64,000 bases of DNA from Ralstonia sp. NFACC01 (GTDB lineage: Bacteria > Pseudomonadota > Gammaproteobacteria > Burkholderiales > Burkholderiaceae). The notes beneath the pieces are model-generated. The model was not told the origin of the DNA, did no database searches, and saw only the letters and a list, made by a program, of their open reading frames with translations. This document shows positions 37,725-47,767 of the stretch, piece by piece; positions within the stretch are counted from its first letter, which is position 1; each line of letters begins with the position of its first letter. A program made the position numbers and the translations under genes. The stretch is from NCBI RefSeq assembly GCF_900115545.1, contig NZ_FOWV01000009.1, positions 124,001-188,000 of the forward strand. Reading direction: 5' to 3'.

Positions 37725-39428
37725 ATGGAACGCAGCAGCAACGTCGTGCGCGGCACGAAGCAATGGACCATCGCGATGATGGTGGCAGCAGCAGGCACCC
37801 TGGCCGCATGTGGCGGGGGCGGAGGCGGCGGCAGTTCAGGGGCCACCCCGGCAGCCACGCAAGGCTCGTCCGCCAATATCACTGTGGCGGCGGCGTGCAG
37901 CGGGTCGAACTGCGGCGCACTGGGCAACACCTACGCCGGCTCCGGCGTGGGCGTGTGGCAAGCGACAAATACGGGCGCAGCGGCCGGCTCGGTGCCGGTG
38001 TCGATCGCGGGGCTCACGGGCCAGAGCGTGACGCTCGTCTACACGAACCAGAGTGCGGCGGCGCAGCCGATGCCATCCGTCTCGCTGACGGGCCTGGGGC
38101 TGCTGAACGCCACGGGCGCGCCGGTCGCCAAGCCTGCCGCCGACGTGGCCGGCAATGACGCCAACGCGGCGTTCGACCGCCAGCTTTCCGATTTCAACAT
38201 CCATGCGCTGGACGGCTACGCCACCGGCGGCAGCCCGCTCAAGACGCAAGGCGCCTCCAACGATACGGTGCTGCGTCCGCAGTCGGTCGCCAGCGTCGGC
38301 ACGCAGCGAACGTGGAACCACCAGCAGCCGGACGGCACCGCCACCGTGCGTACGGCCACGCTGCGCCAGCAAACCACAGCCACCGACGGCCGCATCGTCA
38401 ACCTGTGGGTGGAAAACACCGAATACGGCTCCAGCAAGATCAGCGACGGCATCATCAACACGCTCATCACCAAGTTCGCTTCGGGCACGCAGTCGGTCTA
38501 TACGCTGGCCACTTCGCTGGTCGGCCAGCCGTGGGGCAGCTACTCCAGCTCGGCCAGCCTGATCGACCCGAACCAGGCGCTCGACATCGTGGTGCTGAAC
38601 ATCCAGCCCGACGGCCAGGCCTATGGCCGCGTTGGCTACTTCTGGGCACGCAACAACTTCACCACCAGCTCGCAGCCGCTGTCGAATCAGTCGCTGTCGC
38701 TGTATGTGGATTCGGAAACCATTTACCTCGGCGGCACCGACGGACTGAATACCGTCATCTCGACGCTCGGCCATGAGTTCACGCACATGGCCAACTTCTA
38801 CCAGCGCGGCGTGCTGCACGGCTCGCAGTACATGTACGGCACGTGGCTGGAAGAAATGACAGCGATGACGATGGAAGACGTGCTCTCCAGCCAGATCGAT
38901 CCGACCTTCAACAACGTGCGCGACAGCCGCTTCCCGGCCTGGCTGCAAAGCGCGTACGACTGCTCGCTGACGGCGTTCGATCCGTCGCTGTCTTCGTCGT
39001 GCCCGGGGTATCCGATTTCGGGCAGCCTGGGCGGCTTCCTGCTGCGCCAGTACGGCATTGCGTACTACACGAACCTGCTGCAGAACTTCTCGTCGACGGA
39101 TTCGACTGCGGTATTGAACAACGCCATCCAGGCCGGTGGTGGCGCAGGCCTGGGCGATGCAACGGGCCGCTGGGGCACGGCGGTCGCGCTGCTGCCGGTG
39201 CCGGGCAGCCCGTCGGGCTTCGCGTATCCGGCGCGCTCGGACAGCGGTTTCTCGATCCCGGCGCTGAATGGCCCGAGCTACAGCAGCCAGCGCACCATGC
39301 CGACGTCCGTGCCGGCCACGCTGCAAGGCTTCGGCCAGTTCCCGGTGGCGCGCGGCACGAAAGCCGGCACGTACAGCGAGACGATCACGGTGCCGGCGTA
39401 TTCCACGGTGTCGATCATCATCCACTGA
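37725..39428 (+). CDS. Secreted zinc-metalloprotease lipoprotein (M30/hyicolysin-like)
   Basis: A 567-residue protein. I chose ATG 37725 because GGAGAGA lies just before it and the product then begins with a short basic n-region, a hydrophobic core and the lipobox LAAC followed by a glycine run (about residues 26-36). The zinc motif HEFTH is in STLGHEFTHMANF, and the downstream glutamate ligand lies in TWLEEMTAM, as in M30 peptidases. It is probably anchored to the outer membrane or released. An N-terminal Ser/Gly/Thr-rich domain precedes the catalytic one. Confidence 0.87.
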   Translation: MERSSNVVRGTKQWTIAMMVAAAGTLAACGGGGGGGSSGATPAATQGSSANITVAAACSGSNCGALGNTYAGSGVGVWQATNTGAAAGSVPVSIAGLTGQSVTLVYTNQSAAAQPMPSVSLTGLGLLNATGAPVAKPAADVAGNDANAAFDRQLSDFNIHALDGYATGGSPLKTQGASNDTVLRPQSVASVGTQRTWNHQQPDGTATVRTATLRQQTTATDGRIVNLWVENTEYGSSKISDGIINTLITKFASGTQSVYTLATSLVGQPWGSYSSSASLIDPNQALDIVVLNIQPDGQAYGRVGYFWARNNFTTSSQPLSNQSLSLYVDSETIYLGGTDGLNTVISTLGHEFTHMANFYQRGVLHGSQYMYGTWLEEMTAMTMEDVLSSQIDPTFNNVRDSRFPAWLQSAYDCSLTAFDPSLSSSCPGYPISGSLGGFLLRQYGIAYYTNLLQNFSSTDSTAVLNNAIQAGGGAGLGDATGRWGTAVALLPVPGSPSGFAYPARSDSGFSIPALNGPSYSSQRTMPTSVPATLQGFGQFPVARGTKAGTYSETITVPAYSTVSIIIH

Positions 39429-39503
39429 CGGCGCGCGGCGCAGGGAGCCTCCCTGTAGGGTTCCGCCGAGCGGCGGAATCCAGCGACGCATCCAAAAGAA
39501 AAA

Positions 39504-39537
39504 GGCGCCGGGGGCTGAATGCCCCCGGCGCCTTTTT
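39504..39537 (+). terminator. Strong rho-independent terminator
   Basis: A perfect 12-bp stem GGCGCCGGGGGC / GCCCCCGGCGCC with a five-base loop, followed by TTTTT and preceded by AAAAGAAAAA. It serves the metalloprotease on plus and, because of the A-run, acnB on minus. Confidence 0.93.
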
Positions 39538-39590
39538 CACATCACACATCAGCGCGTCAGGAACGACCCGACGCAGCTGCGACAACGCAT

Positions 39591-42176
39591 TTACATCTGC
39601 ACGGTGTCGGCGACTTCCTTGAAGTCTTCGATCTGGTCGAAGTTCATGTACTGATAGATCTTGTCGCCGTTCGCGGTGAGCACGCCCATGTCGGCCATGT
39701 ACTCTTCCTTGCTCGGAATCTTGCCCAGACGCGAGCAGATTGCCGCCAGTTCCGCCGAGCCCAGATACACATTCGTGTTCTTGCCCAGGCGGTTCGGGAA
39801 GTTGCGGGTCGACGTCGACATGACCGTCGCGCCTTCGCGCACCTGAGCCTGGTTGCCCATGCACAGCGAGCAGCCCGGCATTTCGGTACGCGCACCGGCC
39901 GTGCCGAACACGCCGTAATGGCCTTCTTCGGTCAGCTGCTTCTGGTCCATCTTGGTCGGCGGCGCCACCCACAGCTTGACCGGAATGTCGCGCTTGCCTT
40001 CCAGCAGCTTCGACGCCGCACGGAAGTGGCCGATGTTGGTCATGCACGAGCCGATGAACACTTCGTCGATCTTGGCGCCGGCCACGTCGGACAGCGTCTT
40101 CACGTCGTCCGGATCGTTCGGGCAAGCCACGATCGGCTCATGGATGTCGGCCAGATCGATCTCGATGACGGCAGCGTACTCGGCGTCGGCATCCGGCTGC
40201 AGCAGTTGCGGATCGGCCAGCCACTGCTCCATCGCCTTGATACGGCGTTGCAGGCTGCGCGGGTCTTGGTAGCCCTGCGCGATCATCCACTTGAGCAGCG
40301 TGATGTTGCTGTTCAGGTATTCAATGATCGGTTCCTTGTTCAGGTGCACCGTGCAACCGGCGGCCGAACGCTCGGCAGAGGCGTCCGACAGTTCGAACGC
40401 TTGCTCGACCTTCAGGTCAGGCAGGCCTTCGATCTCGAGAATGCGGCCCGAGAAGATGTTCTTCTTGCCTTGCTTGGCAACCGTCAGCATGCCTTGCTTG
40501 ATGGCGTACAGCGGAATCGCGTTGACGAGGTCACGCAGCGTAACGCCCGGCTGCATCTTGCCCTTGAAGCGGACCAGCACCGATTCCGGCATGTCCAGCG
40601 GCATCGTGCCGGTAGCAGCCGCGAAGGCGACCAGGCCCGAGCCTGCCGGGAAGCTGATGCCGATCGGGAAGCGCGTGTGCGAGTCACCGCCGGTGCCGAC
40701 GGTGTCGGGCAGCAGCATGCGGTTCAGCCACGAGTGGATCACGCCGTCGCCCGGGCGCAGCGCGATACCGCCGCGCGTGCTGATGAAGTTCGGCAGCGTC
40801 TGGTGCGTCTTCACGTCCACCGGCTTCGGGTACGCGGCGGTGTGGCAGAACGACTGCATCACCAGGTCGGCCGAGAAACCCAGGCACGCCAGGTCCTTCA
40901 GTTCATCGCGGGTCATCGGGCCCGTGGTGTCTTGCGAGCCGACCGAGGTCATCTTCGGTTCGCAGTACGTGCCCGGGCGGATGCCTTGGCCTTCCGGCAG
41001 GCCGCACGCGCGGCCAACCATCTTCTGCGCCAGCGAGAAGCCCTTGCCGCTGTCGGCCGGCTGATGCGGCAGGCGGAACAGCGTCGACGGTGCGAGGCCC
41101 AGCGCTTCACGCGCCTTGGCGGTCAGGCCGCGGCCGATGATCAGCGGAATGCGGCCGCCGGCGCGCACTTCGTCGAACAGCACGTCGGACTTGACCTGGA
41201 ATTCGGCGATGACCTTGCCGTCCTTCAGTGCCTTGCCTTCGTACGGGCGCAGTTCGACCACGTCGCCCATTTCCATCTGCGACACGTCGAGTTCGATCGG
41301 CAGTGCGCCGGCATCTTCCATCGTGTTGTAGAAGATCGGGGCGATCTTGCCGCCCAGGCACACGCCGCCGAAGCGCTTGTTCGGAACGAACGGGATGTCT
41401 TCGCCCGTGAACCACAGCACCGAGTTCGTGGCCGACTTGCGCGACGAGCCCGTGCCGACCACGTCGCCCACGTAGGCAACCAGGTGGCCCTTTTCCTTCA
41501 GCGATTCGATGAACTTGACCGGGCCGCGCTTGCCGTCTTCTTCCGGCGTGATGCCAGGGCGCGCGTTCTTCAGCATCGCCAGCGCGTGCATCGGGATATC
41601 CGGGCGGGTGGTGGCGTCCGGTGCAGGCGACAGGTCATCGGTGTTGGTTTCGCCCGTGACCTTGAACACGGTGATGGTCAGGCTTTCCGGCACTTCCGGA
41701 CGGCTCGTGAACCATTCGGCGTCGGCCCAGCTTTGCAGCACGGCGCGCGCGTTCGCGTTGCCCTTGTCGGCAAGTTCCTTGACGTCATGGAACTGGTCGA
41801 ACATCAGCAGCGTCTTCTTCAGCGCCTCTGCGGCGGTGGCACCGACTTCAGCGTCGGACAGCAGCTCGATCAGCGGCTGGATGTTGTAGCCACCCAGCAT
41901 CGTGCCGAGCAGTTCGGTGGCGCGGGCACGCGAAATCAGCGCGCAAGCGGTCTCGCCCTTGGCGACAGCAGCCAGGAAGCCTGCCTTCACGCGGGCGGCT
42001 TCGTCCACGCCAGCGGGCACGCGATGGGTGATCAGGTCGAGCAGCGTCTGCTCTTCGCCGGCGGGCGGGTTCGTCAGCAGTTCGACCAGTTCGGCGGTCT
42101 GCTGAGCCGTCAGCGGCAGGGGAGGAATACCGAGCGCGGCGCGCGCGGCCACGTGAGCGCGAAAGTTTTCAAGCAT
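39591..42176 (-). CDS. acnB: Aconitate hydratase B / 2-methylisocitrate dehydratase
   Basis: An 861-residue AcnB with the HEAT-like N-terminal domain (from [21 protein letters not shown]), the swivelling domain ([15 protein letters not shown]) and the Fe-S ligands in [13 protein letters not shown] and [11 protein letters not shown]. The TCA-cycle enzyme interconverts citrate and isocitrate, and this type can also hydrate 2-methyl-cis-aconitate. Full length and intact. A palindrome lies upstream at 42292-42303. Confidence 0.96.
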   Translation of the reverse strand: MLENFRAHVAARAALGIPPLPLTAQQTAELVELLTNPPAGEEQTLLDLITHRVPAGVDEAARVKAGFLAAVAKGETACALISRARATELLGTMLGGYNIQPLIELLSDAEVGATAAEALKKTLLMFDQFHDVKELADKGNANARAVLQSWADAEWFTSRPEVPESLTITVFKVTGETNTDDLSPAPDATTRPDIPMHALAMLKNARPGITPEEDGKRGPVKFIESLKEKGHLVAYVGDVVGTGSSRKSATNSVLWFTGEDIPFVPNKRFGGVCLGGKIAPIFYNTMEDAGALPIELDVSQMEMGDVVELRPYEGKALKDGKVIAEFQVKSDVLFDEVRAGGRIPLIIGRGLTAKAREALGLAPSTLFRLPHQPADSGKGFSLAQKMVGRACGLPEGQGIRPGTYCEPKMTSVGSQDTTGPMTRDELKDLACLGFSADLVMQSFCHTAAYPKPVDVKTHQTLPNFISTRGGIALRPGDGVIHSWLNRMLLPDTVGTGGDSHTRFPIGISFPAGSGLVAFAAATGTMPLDMPESVLVRFKGKMQPGVTLRDLVNAIPLYAIKQGMLTVAKQGKKNIFSGRILEIEGLPDLKVEQAFELSDASAERSAAGCTVHLNKEPIIEYLNSNITLLKWMIAQGYQDPRSLQRRIKAMEQWLADPQLLQPDADAEYAAVIEIDLADIHEPIVACPNDPDDVKTLSDVAGAKIDEVFIGSCMTNIGHFRAASKLLEGKRDIPVKLWVAPPTKMDQKQLTEEGHYGVFGTAGARTEMPGCSLCMGNQAQVREGATVMSTSTRNFPNRLGKNTNVYLGSAELAAICSRLGKIPSKEEYMADMGVLTANGDKIYQYMNFDQIEDFKEVADTVQM

Positions 42177-42284
42177 GGGAGACCTGCTGAGATGACGTTA
42201 CAGGGGATCTTTTCAGGCACCCCGAGGCTGGTCCGGGCGCCGCTTGGGCGCGATTCTAATCGCAATACCCCACACGGTCAAATG

Positions 42285-42303
42285 TCTTATATCTTATATA
42301 AGA
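42285..42303. promoter_or_regulatory. AT-rich palindrome upstream of acnB
   Basis: TCTTATATAAGA (42292-42303) is a perfect 12-bp palindrome. The flanking TCTTATA at 42285 and TATAAGA also pair in another register. It lies about 115 bases upstream of the acnB start in otherwise GC-rich DNA, so it is a likely operator of a dimeric regulator. Confidence 0.55.
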
Positions 42304-42361
42304 GTCAAGCGTGCGACCGGGCACCGACGCCGGCCATTCGGCGATAACGGCCTACCTGCCA

Positions 42362-43309
42362 TCAGCGCGCATCCTGTGGTGGATTCTGCGGATATGCCGC
42401 TTGGCACAGCTCCAGCACTTCAGTGCGAAACCATTGATGCGCCGGATCGTGATCGAGGCGCGGATGCCAGATCTTTGAAATGGTGAAAGCGGGTATGGCC
42501 AGCGGCAGCTCGAAATACTGCAGCCCGTTGGCAGCCGCGTAATCCGTTACAAAGGCATTACCCAAGCAGGAATATGGAACGGCGGCCAATAAGTCCGAAT
42601 GGCGGGCCAGTTGCATAGCGCTCATATAGGACGGCACCACGATTGCCACCTTCCGCCGAAGGTTTGGCGGCTCCAGTGCCACGTCGATCGCATTTTCCGC
42701 TTGCCCCGTACGCGAAACCATGACGTGGCCACATGCGGCCCATTGCTCCAGGCGGATGTGAGCATCGCCCAGGAGAGGATGGCCCACGCGGCACACCCCG
42801 ACATAGCGATCGCGGAAAAGCGGCCGTGTACGGACTTCAGGGGCGGCCGTTCGGACAATACCGATCTCCAGATCAATCGCACCGTCCCGCAGGGGCTGGG
42901 CGTTCCAGTCCGGCTTGGGCGTGAAGCGGACTTGCACGCCCGGCGCCGTACGATGGATGCGGTCCATCAAGGCCGCGCCAAGTAAATCGACGAAGCCTTC
43001 ACCCGCGCGCACGGTGAAGCATTGCTCGAGGGTAGCGACGTCGAACCGATGTTCGGCACGCCCCAGCGCCGCCTCCGCTTCACGGGTCAGTGCAGGAATA
43101 CGTTGGCTCAGTTGCTCGGCATAAGGTGTAAGCACCAGCGCGCGGCCAGCCTGCAACAACAGGCGATCGCCCGTCGCCATGCGCAGGCGCGAAAGCGTGC
43201 GGCTCATGGCAGAGACACTGAGATTCAGACGCCGGGCCGCGCCGGTGACGCTACGTTCACTGAGCAATGCATCCAGCGCAGTCAGGAGGTTGAGGTCGAC
43301 GCGTGACAT
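42362..43309 (-). CDS. LysR-family regulator
   Basis: A 315-residue LysR protein starting at ATG 43309. The HTH reads LNLLTALDALLSERSVTGAARRLNLSVSAMSRTLSRLR, typical of the NodD/LinR-like branch. It is divergent from the SDR gene, with 132 bp between starts, so it probably regulates that gene. Overlong upstream in-frame extension to 43462 is unlikely because it crosses the shared promoter. Confidence 0.87.
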   Translation of the reverse strand: MSRVDLNLLTALDALLSERSVTGAARRLNLSVSAMSRTLSRLRMATGDRLLLQAGRALVLTPYAEQLSQRIPALTREAEAALGRAEHRFDVATLEQCFTVRAGEGFVDLLGAALMDRIHRTAPGVQVRFTPKPDWNAQPLRDGAIDLEIGIVRTAAPEVRTRPLFRDRYVGVCRVGHPLLGDAHIRLEQWAACGHVMVSRTGQAENAIDVALEPPNLRRKVAIVVPSYMSAMQLARHSDLLAAVPYSCLGNAFVTDYAAANGLQYFELPLAIPAFTISKIWHPRLDHDPAHQWFRTEVLELCQAAYPQNPPQDAR

Positions 43310-43441
43310 GCGGCCAGAATAATCGAAAACCGATCCAATTATGGCGTCTGGTGCAATCGTGGATTGTCGACCAGGCGTCTGGTGCAAAGCACGAGCTATT
43401 CCCACAATACACGGCATCCCCTGCGCACAACGGAGAATGCC

Positions 43442-44155
43442 TTGTCCAACGCTCCCACCCACCCGCCCACCGTTTTGCTGATCGGCGCCTCACGGGGCCT
43501 TGGTCATGCCATGGCGGCCGAGTTTCTCAAGAAGGGATGGAACGTCGTGGGCACGGTCCGCGCCGGCAACGACAGGACGCTCTTGCACGATCTTGCCAAT
43601 GCGCATCCAGACCGGATCGCCATCGAAACGCTGGACATCACGCGGCCCGAGCAGATCCGGGCCCTGAGCGAGCGCCTGTCCGGCCGGACGTTCGATGTTC
43701 TGTTCGTCAATGCGGGGACGACCAATCCGGATCCGACGCAGACCATCGGCGAGGTATCCACCGAGGATTTCGTGGCGCTCATGATGACCAATGCGCTCAG
43801 CCCGATGCGCGTGGTCGAAAGCCTGGCCCATCTTGTTCCGCCGGCTGGGCTGATCGGGATCATGTCGTCAGGGCAAGGCAGCATTGCCGACAATGAATCC
43901 GGCCAGCGCGAACTCTATCGTGGCAGCAAAGCGGCACTGAACCAGTTCATGCGCAGCTTCGCTGCGCGCCAGGCGCACACGCCCTTAGCCATGCTGCTGG
44001 TGGCCCCCGGTTGGGTGCGCACCGACCTCGGCGGACCCGAGGGACGATTGTCAATCGAAGAGAGTATTCCGGGCGTCGTGAACGTGATTCTGAACAAACT
44101 GGGGCGTCCCGGCCTCGAGTATCTCGACTACCGCGGCAGGACCGTTCGGTGGTGA
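43442..44155 (+). CDS. SDR-family NAD(P)-dependent oxidoreductase
   Basis: A short-chain dehydrogenase with the cofactor motif GASRGLG, NAG-type strand FVNAGTTN, serine strand GIMSSGQGS and the catalytic pair YRGSK. The likely start is TTG at 43442 with CGGAGA eight bases upstream, giving 237 residues; a longer in-frame version from 43364 lacks a ribosome site. Substrate unknown. It is divergent from a LysR regulator. Confidence 0.85.
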   Translation: MSNAPTHPPTVLLIGASRGLGHAMAAEFLKKGWNVVGTVRAGNDRTLLHDLANAHPDRIAIETLDITRPEQIRALSERLSGRTFDVLFVNAGTTNPDPTQTIGEVSTEDFVALMMTNALSPMRVVESLAHLVPPAGLIGIMSSGQGSIADNESGQRELYRGSKAALNQFMRSFAARQAHTPLAMLLVAPGWVRTDLGGPEGRLSIEESIPGVVNVILNKLGRPGLEYLDYRGRTVRW

Positions 44156-45047
44156 GTGGGTTCAACGCATGTTCGACGACAAACACGCACGCCTGCTAGG
44201 CCTCCTGACGTGCGCCTTAATGGGCGCATACCGCTCAGAGTTGTAGAACGCCAACGCTTTTGGGGGGAGCATCTTCCGGAGAGGCACGCTGTCGGCGGCA
44301 CGATACACAGCACCGGAATCCCCACGGAAGAAAAGGACGGCGCGGTTCTACTGCAAGGTGTTAGCGCAACCCGACTCGTTCACGAAGAAGGCTGACGGCG
44401 CAACGGCGTCCATATCAAAGCCTTTGTCCCAGAGCATGTCCCCCGCCTGCAGTTCGAGCCGAATACTCAACCAGTCGGCGACTCGGCGACACGGGCACCC
44501 AGCTCCAGTTCAGCGGGGCCGCCAGTCTCTTCAATCTGTGCATTCCGCATTGCATCCCCCCGCGTTCCGAAGCAGGACAGGTATCGAATGTGTTCGAGCG
44601 TATCCGAACGTCAACCGCAGTCGCACGGGAAGACTCGGAAGCCTGCGCGGCGCGCGTTCAAAAAAAACGCGCTGTGTAGGCTCCTTTGATTTGCTGCGCG
44701 GGCTTACTGCGATCGTCGCCGCCCTCCTCGGTGAAAACTCGCTGCTTGCGTACGGGCTCGCATTCGCAAGCGGAGAACCTTGGGCAAGCGCGCTGACCCT
44801 TGCTATCTGCACAAACGATTTTCTACACACCCAAAGGCAAGTCAGCGACGCACGCTGCCGCGGCAGAAATAACCGCATCGCGATTCGGTACATCCTGAAA
44901 ACACGCATCCACTCAACACCTCGCGCGATGTACTCAGAAAATCGCTAGACATTGCGTTCAATCGTTCATACCTTGAAGCTGTTGGACGCGCCGCACAGAA
45001 TGGCGCCCGCTTCCGGGAGAAGCGGGGGACACAATAACGAGGGTCCC
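44156..45047. other. Long region without a recognisable gene
   Basis: Almost 900 bp between the SDR gene and a small hypothetical gene. Open frames exist on both strands (for example 44358-44948 plus) but their translations are rich in Arg, Ser and Pro with no domain, motif or ribosome site, so I judge them spurious. It may be decayed coding DNA at the left border of the accessory region. Confidence 0.5.
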
Positions 45048-45284
45048 ATGGAATTAATCGTAAAAGCACAAAAAGGCCACGTCGAAATACGCACCCAGCG
45101 ACGAGCCGACGGCAGATGGGCCAGCGAGTTCCGCTACGCGCCTACCGGGCGAGCACCGTCGGAATGGAAGTCTGCATGCTCCCCCGAAGGCTTCGTAACA
45201 GAAGGCATGGCGTTGAGTGCGGCGATTCTGCTCGGCAAGCAGACCGCTGAAGAAGGCACCGCCGCCCTACCCGCCGCCGCATAG
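45048..45284 (+). CDS. Small hypothetical protein
   Basis: A 78-residue protein starting at ATG 45048 with GAGGG five bases upstream. The sequence MELIVKAQKGHVEIRTQRR suggests beta-strands, and TEGMALSAAILLGKQTAEEG a C-terminal helix. I do not recognise the family. Balanced composition and a good ribosome site make it likely real. Confidence 0.6.
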   Translation: MELIVKAQKGHVEIRTQRRADGRWASEFRYAPTGRAPSEWKSACSPEGFVTEGMALSAAILLGKQTAEEGTAALPAAA

Positions 45285-45418
45285 CGTTGGCCAGCCCGGG
45301 AAGCGGTATGGCGCAACGCCACACTACCGCCTACCGCCTCCCGCCACCAGACCAACACCCTACGCCAACGGCACTGGCAATGCCCCACCCTCCAACCCCA
45401 TGCGGGCGGGCCGCTGCC

Positions 45419-45736
45419 TCAATGATCGCGAATCCCCTCCCCGTTCTGCCGCCGCTGCAGCGCTGCTCGCGTGGTCAACACTTCGTCGAAAAACGCATCG
45501 CTGTATGCGGGCAATGTTCCAAACTCAGCAGCCAGCGGGATCGCCTCTTCAAGACTTGCATTGAATGCATCGAGCGCGCCCTCAGCCGCCGAGGGAGGCA
45601 GGTAAGGCAAGACCGCCTCGCGAAACTTCATCAACACCACCATGCGCGCAGCAATAGCGCCCATGGACTCCAAGTTGCGCCGGAGAACTGCTTTGACTTG
45701 AATGAGCTCGTCGGAATTTTTCGGTTCGCCTGTCAT
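45419..45736 (-). CDS. Hypothetical protein, probably helical
   Basis: A 105-residue protein with AGAGGACCT before ATG at 45736. The sequence is predicted mostly helical (LIQVKAVLRRNLESMGAIAARMVVLMKFREAV, then EGALDAFNASLEEAIPLAAEFG). No motif recognised. It stands alone between non-coding stretches of the accessory region. Confidence 0.55.
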   Translation of the reverse strand: MTGEPKNSDELIQVKAVLRRNLESMGAIAARMVVLMKFREAVLPYLPPSAAEGALDAFNASLEEAIPLAAEFGTLPAYSDAFFDEVLTTRAALQRRQNGEGIRDH

Positions 45737-46023
45737 AGGTCCTCTTCAGTGCAGAAAAGCCGTACGCCGTCAGAGGCGTTCTCCAAACAAACGCCTTCAC
45801 TCAAGTTAAGTACGACTCTCTCTTTTACACAGAGGGTGAGCGCGCGCAGAGTTGATCCTGCTCAAGCGCAGCCGCCGTACGCGGTATCAAAAGAAGCCGG
45901 CTGGCGAGCCCGCGATCATGTCGCGCGCCGACTTCACGAGACCGACGAGGGATAGAGGATCGCTGAGGTCATCGGTGTCCGCTCGCCACGACTTCCGCAC
46001 GTGATTTGCGCGACAGCGTATGG
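45737..46023. other. Intergenic stretch before the first EthD copy
   Basis: About 290 bp. It contains the promoter region of the hypothetical gene on minus and no gene I can recognise. An open plus frame crossing it is antisense to the hypothetical gene and lacks features. Confidence 0.4.
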
Positions 46024-46350
46024 CTAGCGATCCGATCGCTCGACGACGACCTCGCTAACCTGCAGCACCGGTGCGATGTCGGTGTAGTTGGCAATGTCGC
46101 CCAGGATCTCGGCGCCGTGCTCTCGCATGGCGGCCTGGAAGCCTTCGGCCGAATCACAGATCAACGCGCACATCGCCACGAAGGCAGGCGGTGTACCGGG
46201 CGCTCCACCGGCCAAGCCCTTTTCGACGGTGTAGTAAGCGCAGGCGCTGCCCAACCTGGCCTTCACCATCGGCATGTGCCGGTCGCGGTAATAGGTGTGG
46301 TCGAAGCGCGTTCCTTCGGTGTACGGGTACATCACGGTGACCTTGATCAT
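46024..46350 (-). CDS. EthD-family protein (copy 1)
   Basis: A 108-residue dimeric alpha/beta-barrel family protein. IKVTVMYPYTEGTRFDHTYYRDRHMPMV is the classic EthD opening with the HMP motif. AAGGAGAACCGC precedes ATG at 46350. It is nearly identical to 52115-52441 along its whole length, and a third, decayed copy of its 3-prime end is at 49707-49836. EthD proteins are linked to breakdown of ethers and small organics, but the function of this subgroup is unknown. Confidence 0.9.
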   Translation of the reverse strand: MIKVTVMYPYTEGTRFDHTYYRDRHMPMVKARLGSACAYYTVEKGLAGGAPGTPPAFVAMCALICDSAEGFQAAMREHGAEILGDIANYTDIAPVLQVSEVVVERSDR

Positions 46351-46454
46351 GCGGTTCTCCTTGCCATCATTGACGTCGTCGCCCAGCGATTCTCGTGAGT
46401 GCCGATGATCATACCGGCTTGCAGTCGACGGGGCTTAAGACTTCCGTTCCGGGC

Positions 46455-46640
46455 GACCGGACAGACCGTTACATCGGCATGCTCAGTCCTGTAGGTCGCC
46501 AATGCCGCTGGGAGGAGACAGCCGATTACGCCAAAGAGCCGGTCGTCATCTTCGCCGGCAGCTATCGGCACAAGCGCTGCCGCGCGCTGACCGACTTTGC
46601 TCGGGCGTCGGTGCAAATTTCGGATTTGGGCGGCGGCGGT
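46455..46640 (+). pseudogene. Fragment of the small unknown gene, copy 1
   Basis: The frame DRYIGMLS, then AKEPVVIFAGSYRHKR, ALTDFARASVQISDL matches the C-terminal two-thirds of the protein at 63118-63402. The 5-prime part is missing, a short unrelated insert follows GMLS, and the end is altered (GGGGAGQ in place of IEAGV stop). It is divergent from EthD copy 1, in the same arrangement as the copy at 52554. Confidence 0.75.
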
Positions 46641-46719
46641 GCAGGCCAGCGAGGTTGGCCACTATTGGCCGAAGGAAACCATTCGGCCCATGGATGCGCT
46701 TGCACGCAAAGTTGGGCGT

Positions 46720-47601
46720 TCACAGCGATCTGGCAGAGGCATCAAATGCAGAGTTGGCGAGATGCCTGACCGTCAAATCAACGAATGCAGACAAGCGGTT
46801 AAGCCGCCTCAAGTCGCGGTGGTAGCCCATCCAGATCTCGCGATGCGGCGGTTCCACGTCCAGCTCCAGCCGGCGGATACCGTGGGTCTGGTCACCCAGC
46901 GGGCGCGGCAGCACTGCAATGCCCATTCCCATCACGCACATCTGCGCTTTGACGTTCCGGTTGTTCGAATGCAGCGCGACGCCTGCATTCGGAAACATTT
47001 CTCTCAGCCATGCCGTATCCGGAAACGACCCACTTAATACATCCGGCGTAATCAGCCGATATCCGCTGCCGTCGCCAGCGACCGGGGCGGGCCCGGTGGC
47101 AGACACGTAGACGCCATAGCGCATCTGGAGCAACCGCCGCTGGACGATGTCCTGCTCCTCGAACGGCACAATGCGAAACGCCACATCAGCCTCCCGTTGC
47201 GCCAGGTTGAACAGGCGCGTTCCGGTAAGCACCTCAATCTGGACTTGGGGGTATTTGGCCGCATACGCCGCCAGCACCGGAGGCAACACGTAGGCGCCAA
47301 ACCAGTCGGCGGAGGTCACGCGTAGCGTGCCGTCGAGCGCTTGTTGCTTCCCGGCCAGTCGCCGCTCCATCGCCAACGCGCCCTCTTCTATCTGCTCGGC
47401 AAGAGGAAGCACTCCCATCCCTTCTTCAGTCAGAACGAAACCGTCGGCCGTCCGCTGAAACAGCACCTGCCCTGTGGCCTCTTCCAAAGCGCGCAATCGC
47501 CTGCCCACGGTCGGGTGGCTCACGCGCAGAGCCCGTGCAGCGGCACCGAGCGTGCCCGTGCGGGCGACAGCAAGAAAGATCCTCACATCACTCCACTCCA
47601 T
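46720..47601 (-). CDS. LysR-family regulator
   Basis: A 293-residue LysR with HTH VRIFLAVARTGTLGAAARALRVSHPTVGRRLRALEE and an effector domain starting at TLRVTSADWFGAYVLPP. This is the TrpI/GcvA-like short group. It is divergent, with 166 bp between starts, from the dehydrogenase-MBL pair, so it probably controls those genes. Its 3-prime end abuts the decayed repeat module. Confidence 0.87.
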   Translation of the reverse strand: MEWSDVRIFLAVARTGTLGAAARALRVSHPTVGRRLRALEEATGQVLFQRTADGFVLTEEGMGVLPLAEQIEEGALAMERRLAGKQQALDGTLRVTSADWFGAYVLPPVLAAYAAKYPQVQIEVLTGTRLFNLAQREADVAFRIVPFEEQDIVQRRLLQMRYGVYVSATGPAPVAGDGSGYRLITPDVLSGSFPDTAWLREMFPNAGVALHSNNRNVKAQMCVMGMGIAVLPRPLGDQTHGIRRLELDVEPPHREIWMGYHRDLRRLNRLSAFVDLTVRHLANSAFDASARSL

Positions 47602-47767
47602 GTCACCCCTTACAAAACTGAACGGACGGTGTTCATTATATTCAGTTGATGAACAGTATCGAACGTTGCGAGACTACGCTCCATCGCCAGCCGAACGATT
47701 GGCTGCAGTCAACAGCCCGGCTGGCTCCGTTCAAGCTGGGCCTGACTTTCTGGAGAAAGCAAAGCAA

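Noticed and set aside
44358-44948. Open frame of 196 codons in the long gap
   Set aside because: No ribosome site, no domain, and unnatural Ser/Arg/Pro-rich composition.
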